Assembly (NCBI GenBank): GCA_039619475.1
Contig: CM077116.1
Coordinates: 202,143,117-202,207,116 of the forward strand
Reading direction: 5' to 3'
Origin: Icerya purchasi
Lineage: Eukaryota; Arthropoda; Insecta; Hemiptera; Monophlebidae
DNA: 64,000 nucleotides
Shown: positions 21,901-33,380 of the stretch, one piece after another
Layout: every line of letters begins with the position of its first letter
Position numbering within the stretch: the first letter of the stretch is position 1
Translations under genes and position numbers: made by a program
The notes under the pieces: model-generated
The model's input: the letters and a program-made list of their open reading frames with translations, nothing else
The model's database searches: none
What the model was told of the DNA's origin: nothing

Positions 21901-24900
21901 TTTTGAAGAACCAATATAATGTAATGGAACTTTAGGAGTTGAACATGCCAAAATTCCACTGCTCTGGAAAAGATAATAATATTTTGATTTTCCCTCTTTT
22001 CCTTTTCTTTCCGCATTTTCCTTCTTTTCTCTCCTTTATTTATGCGTTCTTGTAACGGGCAATTTCAATAAACTTCATATGTGTAGTCTTAAAGACAAAA
22101 ACATTTTTTAAAGTTTGTTTCTATGTCTTTAGTAAATTTTGTATTAAAATAAAATAATTTGTTAATAGTCATCGGGCGTGGTGGAGAACAAATTAGTAGA
22201 CTACAAGCTGAATCTGGATGTAAGATTCAAATGGCTCCAGATAGCGGTGGAATGCCAGATCGAGTGTGTACGTTAACTGGTAATAGTCAGAGTATAAGGT
22301 AAGCTATGCAAAGTAAATGTATTAAAAATGATGTTGATTAATTTATTAAAGAATGTTCAAAATGTTTTAAATAAATTACTATTCGTTTAGTACAAATGCA
22401 TAATTCATTTGCGAAATATCAATTAAAATATCACATTTTGTAAATACTTCTAATTAGTCGTAAATATTTTATAAAAAAATTTTAGTTATTGAGTAGTTCA
22501 TATTAAAATTAATAATTAGATTATTGTTTTCTATATCATAGTCGTGCAGAGGAGTTGATTTCACAGATAATACATTCAAGAGCTAGAGAAGTATATCCTG
22601 CTCCAGGATCATCTAGTTCAATGTCACCTGTATCAAACAGTGGGATGTCTAGAATGAATGAAATTCCTAAACAAAATATGTTATCCAGTCAGTCAACTGG
22701 TTTTACACAGGTGTGTTTGTCAGAAGTTGTATTTTAATACTAAATAAATTTTCATTTAAACTATTTTAAAAAATAGTAAAGGGAAATAACGATTATTAAG
22801 TTGTTATAAAGTAAAATTGTAAAACTTAGCTTTTCAGGGTGTGCGTGTGTTGTGTATATGTATGTTTTTTTTTTTAATTCGCATTTTTTGATAATAGGTA
22901 GAAATAATGATCCCGGGCCCTAAAGTTGGTTTAATTATTGGTAAAGGTGGAGAAACTATTAAACAACTACAAGAAAAATCCGGAGCTAAAATGATAATTA
23001 TTCAAGAGGGTCCAAATCAACAGGAGCAGGAGAAACCGTTACGAATAAGTGGTGAAGTTGCGAGAGTAGAGGTATTTTTGTTTTTGATTATTAATTTGGA
23101 AAGTCAAAACGGCAAAAACGCGATTTATTTCTTTAAATTTCTAAATACTATTTATTATTTTTTGTTCCTTGTATATTACAGCACGCCAAAGCTTTAGTTC
23201 ACGAATTATTAGCGGAGAAGGATCAGATAATGGTAAACATGTTCAAAGTTTATTTGTTTATATATGAATGTGTGTTTTTCGCAATGAAAATTGTTTTTAA
23301 TTTTAATAATTTTGATTTGTTTTGATATTTATAATTTGGCGTTTTTTGTTTATGCCAAAAGAGAGACCGAATACTTTTTTTCTATTCCAAATTCTAGGAT
23401 CTTTGCTATTTGTTAAAACCAGAAACAAAAAAAAAAAAAACAGAAATACAAAACTCTAATCTTACGACTAAAGAAATAAACTGTATGGTATGTTCATACC
23501 ATATATTAATTTTCTTTTTATTGTAAAAGATGAATTCTCTCATAAATAATAAAACATTTTAAAGAACATTAATCCGCACAAAAGAGATGTATTAAAGATG
23601 TTGATAGTTTAGGATAGATTTAGTCAGATTGTTATTTGTTATGTTTTGGTCAAATTTATGAGCCAATACTTGCAAATGTCTAACTAGTTCAACCAACCAG
23701 TTTATTTATTAATAATATTTTAATTTACCTTATTCAGGTGAATTATGTATTGATTTTTGATTAACCATATGAGCGCTCTAGCTCCATTGCCGCCGCTTAC
23801 CGACAGCTTTTTCAGTGCCCAGTAACCATGTTCTTTTCGAAATTAAAGGATTTTTTTTTTTTTTTTGCGCGCATTAACTTATACTTATTATTAGTAGAGT
23901 GCTTATGAAATTTATTTCTATAGAGGCGCGGTCGTGGCCCTGGAAATCCAAATGGTGTGGGTTACAATCCTGCAATGTCATCCACAGGAGGACGCCCTTG
24001 GGATCCAGAACAAGTGGAAACAACCATCAATGTTCCAGCCGGCAAGTGTGGCGTTATTATCGGAAAAGGTAAAGAAAAAATAATGTAGTTCAAATTTAAA
24101 AAAAAAAAAAAAATAAACTTTAACTGTGAAATATATTACCACTTCAACTTATCGTATTGCGTACAGTCACACATTGTTAACTATTTATTCCAATAATTAG
24201 CATTTACTATTGCATTACTTTCATTTTCAATTTAAAGTTTGAGTTCTCTTAGTTTTGCGAATATTAAAGTTTTATTTGAAAATTAGTGATATAATAACTT
24301 CTTTATCCATACATGTCAATTCTTGAATACGTTTTTGTTGATGCATTCAGAAGTTCTATAGAACTTTATTTTTTATATCCTATTCTAAATTAAATGAAAG
24401 ATGTAATTTGCTTGTCAGTCTTAACTAATTTTCTGTAAGTAGAAAATTTTAGCATTTTTTAGATTCAACGAATCTTTAAGAAAACTAATTCGTACAGTAG
24501 TATACTAAGTGCTTGTTCATAATTCAATTAGTAATTCTTTATTCGGTTAAAACTTTTTTTTTCTTGGCGGTCGTTTCAAATGGAAATACGTCATGTATAT
24601 ATATATATATATATATATATGGGCGTGTGCGTGCTGGTGCGTGTGTGATAGTTATATTTTCCGTAGTTTTCAGTATGAAGTCTAATAGAAAGTACAAAAT
24701 AAAGCACAAAAGATTTTGCACAGCAAACTTAAAACAGAAATATTCCTTTGGTGAAACTCCCTTCGTAATTTTCAGTATTAGATTTATAACTTTTCTTGTA
24801 TATAAAAAATTAACAACGAATTCAGATATAAGCCGCAGCTGTTTCTTGTAAATTAGATCAGTGTTATCCACAATTAAATAAAGCCTCTTGTATTGTGTGT

Positions 24901-27900
24901 AAGAGAATATTTTTCACCATTTAATAGTATCCTTTACTAATCTATCGAGTGTTAAAGCCTACTGTTAAAGTTTGTTTCATTATTATAAAAATATGTAAAC
25001 TGCGAAAGAAATTAATTTTACGTATTATTATGTTTTGAACTTACAGGTGGTGAAACAATTCGATTAATCAATCAGCAGACAGGAGCTTTTTGTGAAATTG
25101 ATCGCAAACAGGCCCCTAACGCTCCCGAAAAAACGTTTATCATTCGCGGAACTCATGAACAAATAGAACACGCCAAACGCCTGTTCCAAGATAAATTAAA
25201 TATGGTATGTGTTTAACAATAATTCATAGAATTTTTGGAAATATCAAAAGTGAAAGTTTTAGTGTAATTATTATTCAGTTGAAAATTTGAAAATCAAAAA
25301 TTATCATTTCAAGGTATATGCGTATAAATTAAAATAAAAATAATCATGGAAAAAACGACGATATGTAACTATAGAAAAAATATATATATATTAATTTGTA
25401 AAATTCTAAATATTTCAGAAATAAATGTTTGCAATAAGAACAGAAAACCTCTAAGAGTGGGGTCATTTTTTTTTAAACGAAATCTTTAAAATGCAAAATA
25501 AAACAAAAAAAACAAAATATGTATAATTGTTTTTTTGAATTTAGACTCCATAGATTACCCGTCTAACAACTAAGATTTCTTCCAATATTTCGTTCTTTTC
25601 GTTTCTTTATATTTTTCCAGTATTTCTCTTCCTGATTTTCTTGATTAGGTCAAATTTCAAATTTATTAACAATTTTATCGATCCAGTTTTTGCTAGATGT
25701 TTGCTTTTCTCCAGTATTAATTATTTTCATATCTTTTTTCCATTCATTGAAATATTTAGGCTTTATATATTTTTTTAATTTTCATAAATTCCCTTATCTT
25801 GCTAGAAATGTGATGCCCATAAAATAATAATCTTCTTTATTTTATTGGTTTACCACCGTTCTTTTTTACTGTATAGTCATTCTTTTGATATCTATTGGAA
25901 TTATTTATCCATCCATCTAGCTCCTAAAATATTTCTTAAAATTCTACGTTTTCTTATGATGATTGTTTGGTTAGTCACTTTTTTGTTAAGATTTAGTTTT
26001 CGATGTATATGTTTCTAGTTTAATAAATGTAATATGTTTTTATTTAGGTTCAATACTCGTTTCTTTTTTATTGTTAACGTTTTTCACTAACTGATATATC
26101 CGGCTTAATTTTTATATCCTACTGTTCATTGTTTCATTTTCTAATCCAATTTTCTGTACAATTTCCCTTCGGTGTTAAAATTTTTTTCAATTCGTTTAAT
26201 TTTCTCAACGTTTGTGTTTATGGTATTCGGACCGCTATTTTGTATTTATCAAATATCATTTTTTCAATTGAAATCTTAAGAAAAACGCTTTTATTCGGTG
26301 GTTAATATATTTATTACTACTGATGCTTCGCCATTAGCGAAAATAGGCAGATCGTCTGCAAAAGTAAACAATTATATCATGTGTGCCTTTATCTTTTTTT
26401 AAAAGTCTAAATTCGTTTTAATTCTCTGAATTTTGTATGTCTTTGACTACACTCGTTTTATTTTATATTGTTTCTATTGTTTATCACTTTATTTTCAAAA
26501 ATGAAATTGATATTTATATTATATGTTTCTATTGACGAGATATATTTATTTTGCATACTTATAGCATGTAACAGTTTAGCCCTATGTTAAGGGCTATTGA
26601 AAATTAATCGTATAATAATTACTGGCAATTATTTTTTTGATGTGAATAATTTACAAACAACTGTGTTTAGAAAATAAAATCCATAATTATTTTTTTAATA
26701 CATATGATTTTTATAATGTTTCTTGGTTCGAATTTTGTAATTTTGTTTTGTACTTGGAATTATTGTAAACGATAATAATTTAAATTTTACTTTGCATAAA
26801 ATCAAGTGTACACAGATCTATCTTGTTGTCTTTTTGGCTTTAACGGAATTCCAGTAATTTATTTAAACATTTTTTAAAGAAACAAATCGTTATATAATTT
26901 AATAGAAATGTTTTTCAATTTTATTTAAATTTCGACGGTTAAAAAATATTGAAATTTATTAATTGCATTATATGTAATGTGTTGGGTGTAGATGCGTTCT
27001 TTTTTTTTTTTTTTTGATCCCAGTTCAGATAGATATTTTAATTTCTCAAGGCACTTTTTCTCTTCGTTGTTTTTTGTCGGATTATACAATTTGTTCCGAA
27101 TCTGGTTCAATAAAAAATTACCGGTATTTGTTTAAAATATAATTAAAGTCTATTTTGTATTTAAATTGCGCAGATCAAATAGTCCATGCTAATTTTAAAG
27201 TTTTTAATATTTAAAGGAAACACATGCATTGCAACTACCAGTAGGTTCTGATTATGATCTGCTCCTTTCCAGATATATATTTTTTAACTAAAGGAAAAAG
27301 TTATCGAAGCAATATTTTTGCATTTAATTGATATTACAACTGAAATTAACTCCGCTATATTTGTATAATAATAGTTTTTTTTTTTTTTTTTTTTTTCAAA
27401 GTTACTTTTTGAAATGCAATATTAGACGTTGACGTGTTCTCTTAAAGGAATAAAGGACTAATTTTTTGAATTTAATTAACTGGTGTACATTATTTTATAA
27501 TTACAGGCTTTAAATACTGGACCAGTAAATGGACCACCGATGAATGGCCCTAGTTACGGTCATGGAGGTCCTCAAGGTGGCGGACCAGGAGGACCGCATA
27601 ACTACCCTGGAAATCAGTGGATGGGTGCGCAACAATATCAGCAACAACAGCAATGGCATAGCAGTCAACAAGCACAGGGTCAACAACCACATGCCGGTAA
27701 ATATTCCGTATTACTTATGTGTATTAGTTATTCCGGAATCGTATTTATATGTTATCATACTATTTTCCACGGGTCGGGGATTAATTGATTTATTCTTCGA
27801 TTATAATGATCCCTTTTTTCTTCATTTTTTTGTGCGATTCTTCTTAAAGTTTAATAATGTGGTATATTTTTGTAACATATAGAGATTGGTATATTATTTT

Positions 27901-30900
27901 TAAAAAAAAATTTTTTTTTTAAGATTAATATTTCACGTTTTATAATTATAATTCTTTTGGAACATTAAAATTTATACATAAGAATTTTGCTTAAAGCTCA
28001 TTATATAAACTTTTAGAGCTATAGACTGTACCAGAGATATCAGTTTTTAAGGGGAGGGGGCTACAGAAATAAAGATTAACTCAATTTGCCCAGTTAATAA
28101 AATTTAATACTTTTAAACCAAATAATAAAAATTCGCCTCTTACATTTTGCGTGTTTATCTATTTTTTAGGTGCTGCTGGTGCGTCAGCTACTGCTGGTTC
28201 AGTTCAAATTAATCCTGTAACAGGACAACCAGATTATAGCGCACAATGGATTGAATATTATAGGTAATTAAGATGTCTTCAGTGTTGCTCTTACCTAGTG
28301 GCGTGTATGATATTAGTAAACGAACCATTACTTGTTTATTTTATTAAAATTTTAAAAAGTTGAAATATTGTTATTCGAAATAATAAAACAGTATAGAAAA
28401 AATTGAAGTGTTTCTGTGACGTAGAGCATCTCAATTAACTGAAATTTAAAAGAGTTTAAATTAACGATATTACGGACGATGTGCATTATTTTTAAGTTTA
28501 AGTTTATTAAAAATTTATATAATACATAGTATTCTTCCCCGATGGAAGACAAAATTGCGGTTTTTCGTATCCTCCACACTCAGGTACTATGATTGATTAT
28601 TCCGCGATTTTATTTAATGTAAGTTTGTGATATGCTATACGTATGCAAGTCGCGCAGTGATTGAACAGATATTAAATTTACTTGTTGATGGTACTTAGCG
28701 TTTATCTCAACCGTCATTTAGTTCGAAAGACTTCTTTCTTGAAGTGTTTTGTAAAGAGATGTCTATTGTAAAAGTTTGGCTGCGATACTTGATGGAGTAG
28801 TCGTTATATAAGATTTACAGAATTACGGTAAAAGAAGATTTCTTTGTTATTGGAAAATAGAAGAATGTCATTTTAGTATTCCGATTGGTATCGTACATAT
28901 TCGCATGTTTACAAACTGATATGTTGACTAGAACGATAAGACACATGAATAATAATTGGGAATGTACATATACTTTGAAGTACATCTCCGGCACCTTGTG
29001 CATATTCATTATTTGTGGTTACGCTAAATACCTCTCAAGAAACGACTTATGTGCATTTCACTAGTTCAAATGTATCATTTAAGCCTTAGTCACCGTATAT
29101 AAACAAAATGAAAAATTCAACGTTGTAAATTTTAGTATTTTTGTTATATTCGCAGTGATTTCAGTATCAATTTTTCGCTAAGACAGACATTTCTGAGTTA
29201 TACGAAATGATTTTGTAATTCGTATCGTGTCAATAATTCAGAAGTAAATTTCTATCTACATAACTATGTGGACGTAGTATATGATCGTAATATCAGCAAT
29301 ATCAGTTTCTACTTGTTTATTTTTCTTAACATCTCCCAGTCCTTTCTCCTGTTGTAACAATTTGCACATTAAATAATAAAAGATTGCATTATCCTTTTTT
29401 TTTTTTTTTTTTAATTTTAATGAGTATCCTACCCCTGAAATGATCCAACTCCTTAAACAGCTTTTATAAAGCTCAATAGGTTATACCTCATAACTGATGT
29501 ATTGTTTTCTTTTTTTATATTTATTTTTCTGTGAATTGTAATTTTAAATGGTGCTAGTTTACCTAAAAATTTCATAATTATTATTTTTTACAACTGCATT
29601 CGCAATTAAATATTTAAATGTGTAATTATTATATTGTGGACGATTTATTTTCATCTCAGGTCTTTGGGTATGCATAGAGAAGCAGCTCTTGTTGAAGAAC
29701 AAGCAAAGGCAAACAAGGTAATTACTGAATTTTCTTATGTTGCTTACTGGTCGCAGCAATTTTTAGTACTAAACGAAAAACTAAATCTGAAATATATGAA
29801 ATTTATCTTTATTAAAGATTCTTTCGATTTCACGAGCATTTTATATCCAAATACAGTAGTGTAATAATTTATAAAATAAACACACTTTTCTTTATTTATT
29901 TTTTTATGCTATTTCCTATTAGTAATCCTATTTACTTATCAAAAATTCAAATGAAATCTGCCATTTTCGGTTTAGTTTTGTAAACTTTAACTACATTTAT
30001 TTTACGAAGAATATTATTAATTATATATGATGTTTTCGGGTATTTAGTTACCGTATATTAATTGAAGAACATGTATTTCAATGTTAAATACAATTGGAAA
30101 ATTTGTTTACGGTTTATTTAATACCTGCGTATTCTAATGATTAGCATAGAAATCTAAAAGACGTTTTTTTAAAAAAAAAAAAAAAGTTATTATTGTGAGA
30201 TATATTTTTATTTCAACTTGCCTTGTATGAGTTGTTGTAAATTATCTTTTGTATGTGTGGAGTAGAATTATATACACGAATAAAGACGTTCCATTGTTTT
30301 GTAGTTAATTTCATCGGGACAACAGTCGGTTCAGTCCCAACAAATGGGCATGCAAGCTCAAATGCAAGCACAACAACTTCAAATGCAACAAGCTGCCGCT
30401 GTTCAAGGTCAACAAATGGGAATGGCCAACCAAGGAGCTACACAGCAGCCAGCAATGACTGCAGTCACGCAGCAGCAAAAGCAGCAACAAAGCGATGGAT
30501 CGAATCAGCCGGATTATAGCGCACAGTGGGCTGTTTATTATCGGTCTATAGGAAAAATAAACGAAGCAGAAGCTATTGAGTCCCAAATGAAAGCGAAGGT
30601 ATTAAAATATAAAAATTAATAATTCGTGAAAAATTTATATTGTGTATATCCTCGAAAGCCAGGGTATTGATTTATGTTTTAAATTTCGATTTCATTTATT
30701 CATTATAGCTATTAAAATAGCATTACTAAGCTCTTTATGCGCTTCGATAATAATTGAAATTCCGAATTCCGACACCGATTACTTAGAACGAGACTAATAC
30801 TTGTATTTGCCTGCTCTGAAGTATTTAACGTTTTCTGTTTCTGTACATACTAAAGGATTTAAAAATGTGAAGTAGTGTAATTGTTTTTTTATGATTTACT

Positions 30901-33380
30901 GTAGTTTTGAATATTTTTCTTAGACGATTAAAATTTTTTCCATTAAACATGTAATATATTCGTTCAGAATAAAAACGAAATTTGTTAATGTGTAATATTA
31001 AAAAAATGATTCGAAAACATAGAATTTAAATTTTTCGAGCAAAAAAATTTAGTATCAGTGTCAGCTAATTAAAATTCTCATGAAGCTTTTGTGCGTCCTC
31101 ATCTTAATTTAAAAATGCTTTTTTCTGTTGATCTTTATTCTTTCTATACATCTTATTTGCTCACTTCTACTATTAAGTTTACGGTTTTCTCTTGAGCTAT
31201 TCCCTATCTCAGTATTTTTTAAAATATTTTTCACTTTCTTTATTCACATTCATTTTACGACTTATATAATGTTTTAAATCTTATCTGTCCGAATGATTTT
31301 ATTTTGTTCGTCGTGTGTCTTTAAACAAGCTTTCTAATCAGGTTTCTGAGCTATATCATATGGTGAAGTTGGAATGTAATTAAGTGGTGAATCTTTTTTA
31401 CTGCCCAATTTTCTTTTTAAAAAACATACATATTTTTTTTTTGTCGTTTTCGCTGTCTTTTATCATTTCTTTATTAACTATTTCTTAAGCTGTTTTTGTC
31501 GTGTATTCGTCATGTATTGTATGCAGGAGTTATTTGATATTACAGTTTACTTTATTGTACTTAATTGTTTTAAATCATTGTATCTGTTAGAATTTTTTTG
31601 AAAATACGGCATGTCTACTACTAGTATGTTCCTGATAATTGTTTGCTATGAGAGGGTAGTCATTTTTCACTGTTTTACTATTATTTGCAAGTAGTGAGTT
31701 TCTTTGCATTGGAAGTTTGATTTTGCCACTCAATTATAAAAACGAATAATGGAATAAAAAATTCGAACTTCCACAAAAACAAAGTTGAAGGAACTAAAGT
31801 AAAAAGGGCAATTTTGACAAAATAAATATGAATTTTTTTTTTGCAAATGGTAAAAATATAGTTAAACGTCGTTTTCCGTTCAGTTAGTCGATAAATACAT
31901 ATATAAACAAGAAAGGTATAATTTAAAAGTAGATAAGATTAATTTGTTTTAAATACAAATCAGTGCTAAAAAACAGATTACTGCAAAATATATATTGCAG
32001 TGCTTTGTGATGTATAGTTCTATTTAATAACTAATGAGATTACGTGTTGGAGGATTCAATCAACAACATCATTAAGTTTGTTGGTGCCATAACATAATAT
32101 CGTCGTAGTAAATCCTTTTGTAAAAAAATTAATAATTAAATTGATTTAAAATAGAAAATCAACAGTTAACAAACGAAACATTCACACACATCGTGTGTGT
32201 GTAAAAAGTGTATACGTTATATTATCTGGTTCGTTAAAATTTTTCTACTTAATACATGGAAAATTTTAAAATGAAAAATCATTTTTTTTACTTTTCCCGA
32301 TTATTAAAACGAAAATAATCAAAAGTTTTTGTTCTCTTTGGTATGAATTTTCTTAGTCCGCATCACGTAATGATAGTAATGAAACTGTTATTATTTTACA
32401 ATCGGACCCAGTAATCTGATTATGACTAGTTTTTGAAATATTATGAATGATTTTTCCGTAGTTCTTTGGATCGACCTCTTTCTGGTAATCTATTATACGA
32501 CCCAGTTAGCTCGGTTATTCTCGGTAATTTAATTTTAATTACCGAATTAAGTGGAAAATGGGGTAGGAGCAAAACTACTGAAACCAGAAATATTTTTCGG
32601 AATTATTTGAAGTTCGTATTAAAAGAAATCCCGATTTAAAAGTAGTTAATATTAAAAATTATTATTGCGTATTGTTACACGCAGGGTTTAGAAATGAAAT
32701 TGATTTTAATATGAAATAATTGTAAAAGTATGGTTCGTGTTTTTTTTTTTTAAACAACAGTGATTGATTAGAACAAATAGATTAAGACGCATGTTCTTTA
32801 TTACTGATCAAACTGGTAATTTATTCGTTAAATATCGCTGAATATAGCAGCGGTATCTAGAGTTTTGTCACAATCATTAATTACGCCATTAGCACGAAAT
32901 GTCTGCGAGTCGGTAAAATGTACATTATTTCCAATGATTGTCATGTTTGCATTTGCGTAACGTTTGATTTTTGTCTCGGGCGAACGTTCTTCCTCGTATC
33001 AGTTTCAAACTTATAAAACTGTAATTCTGTTGTTTTGTTTTTTTAAGGGTATGACAATACCGGCCGCACAGGCTCAACCAGCTGTTGCTTCAAGTACCGC
33101 AGCTAGCGCAGGAGCGGCAGTTCAAAATATGTACGGACAACAGCAGCAACAGCAGGCTGCAGCTGCAGCCATGTACGCTTATCAGCAACAACAACAACAA
33201 ACGGCCAATCCAGCTGCCGCCAATACTGCGGCGACTGGATTTTATGGGGCTTCCGCTCCTCAACAACAAGCGGCCGTGGCTGCAGCTACATCGCAACAGT
33301 ACGCTTATCCAAATTACGCGACTAATTATGGCCAACAGCAACCTGCTGCAGTATCATCTGAATCACACCCACCACAGTAA
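17503..33380 (+). CDS. Psi: P-element somatic inhibitor / FUBP-like KH-domain protein (14 exons)
   Basis: Coding exons: 17503-17607, 19107-19203, 19404-19682, 22169-22298, 22542-22710, 22898-23071, 23182-23232, 23924-24068, 25047-25204, 27507-27696, 28170-28263, 29660-29717, 30305-30598, 33048-33380. All introns are GT-AG and all phases match, giving 758 residues. Domains: N-terminal FATALQRAKKVAAKI motif; Ala-rich stretch (~115-135); KH1 ~150-225 (GLIIGRGGEQ); KH2 261-331 (GLIIGKGGETIKQLQ); Arg/Gly linker; KH4-type 366-436 (GVIIGKGGETIRLI); Gly/Pro/Gln-rich region; two AB motifs at 519-545 (DYSAQWIEYYRSLG) and 618-645 (DYSAQWAVYYRSIG); Gln/Ala/Tyr-rich tail. FUBP/PSI proteins bind RNA and single-stranded DNA in the nucleus; fly PSI contacts U1-70K through the AB motifs. 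The third KH domain expected in this family is missing from the model. The ATG at 17503 is chosen because the family N-terminus starts there. Confidence 0.95.
17608..19106 (+). other. Psi intron 1
   Basis: GT-AG intron of about 1.5 kb. It contains a TA/CA dinucleotide-repeat block at 18840-18967. No other feature was recognised. Confidence 0.8.
19683..22168 (+). other. Psi intron 3
   Basis: GT-AG intron of about 2.5 kb. It carries a sense-oriented RT fossil (20310-20840) and, at 19810-20100, several CCGGGAA/CCGGGAAT repeats of unknown origin. Confidence 0.8.
20310..20840 (+). pseudogene. RTE-like reverse transcriptase remnant in Psi intron 3
   Basis: Sense frames give GGELSDLFKVHKGVR, then CILSPILFNFY (RT motif B), then a shifted LLAASEVELLKLVSRVNTV and LQINDEKTKIMVIEKG (motif D), and finally LVFLILTYAAEPWSFQVTDK (C-terminal Y.AE.W). 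The YADD motif is degraded (around 20480). Multiple stops; a neutral fossil. Same family type as 3543-4051. Confidence 0.7.
22898..23232 (+). other. Psi: Psi exons 6-7: KH2
   Basis: Exon 6 reads VEIMIPGPKVGLIIGKGGET, then IKQLQEKSGAKMIIIQEGP and KPLRISGEVARVE. Exon 7 adds HAKALVHELLAEKDQIM, the last helix. Both exons are in phase 0. In relatives this helix is followed by a linker and KH3; here the next exon goes straight to the Arg/Gly-rich segment before KH4. Confidence 0.9.
23924..25204 (+). other. Psi: Psi exons 8-9: RG linker and KH4-type domain
   Basis: Exon 8 begins RRGRGPGNPNGVGY and ends inside the GXXG loop (VPAGKCGVIIGKG). Exon 9 continues GETIRLINQQTGAFCEIDRK and FIIRGTHEQIEHAKRLFQDK. 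The RG-rich lead-in and the NQQ(S/T)GA..E sequence match the fourth, not the third, KH domain of FUBP1/PSI. Confidence 0.9.
25205..27506 (+). other. Psi intron 9
   Basis: GT-AG intron of about 2.3 kb containing an antisense RT fossil (25540-26480) and T-runs at 26998-27015 and 27376-27396. Confidence 0.8.
25540..26480 (-). pseudogene. Non-LTR RT remnant, antisense in Psi intron 9
   Basis: On the minus strand, fragments in changing frames give NGLRLLKKIKAH-like sequence, FTFADDLPIFANGEASVVIN (the FADD catalytic box, near 26350), then RKRRILRNILGARWMNN and RRLLFYGHHI, matching the endings R.(L/F)LR.I(L/F)GPR and RRLRW.GHVLR of insect non-LTR RTs. Many stops and shifts. Only the domain order and the FADD box make the call. 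Confidence 0.55.
28170..30598 (+). other. Psi: Psi exons 11-13: tandem AB (U1-70K-binding type) motifs
   Basis: First motif QPDYSAQWIEYYRSLGMHRE continues with ALVEEQAKANK and spans exons 11 and 12. Second motif QPDYSAQWAVYYRSIGKINE continues with AEAIESQMKAK in exon 13, after a Gln/Met-rich run. In fly PSI the two AB motifs contact U1-70K; the same role here is inferred from identity of the key Tyr/Trp residues. Confidence 0.85.
30599..33047 (+). other. Psi intron 13
   Basis: GT-AG intron of about 2.4 kb, T-rich before the acceptor at 33046-33047. No element or gene recognised in it. Confidence 0.75.

Larger units (their letters stand above)
19404..22710 (+). other. Psi: Psi exons 3-5: Ala-rich segment and KH1
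   Basis: Exon 3 encodes Ser/Thr/Asn-rich sequence, an Ala-rich run with RVAAAAAAGIQGVG and the start of KH1 (KVPDKMVGL). The exon 3/4 junction splits an Ile codon just before the GRGG loop, and exon 4 gives IGRGGEQISRLQAESGCKIQ and MAPDSGGMPDRVCTLTG. Exon 5 finishes the last KH helix (SRAEELISQII) and adds a Ser/Met-rich linker. The GXXG loop is GRGG (residues 163-166). Confidence 0.9.

Noticed and set aside
24513..24871. Overlapping plus- and minus-strand open frames of about 110 codons in Psi intron 8
   Set aside because: Both run through a TA repeat, lie wholly inside an intron and have no domain pattern.
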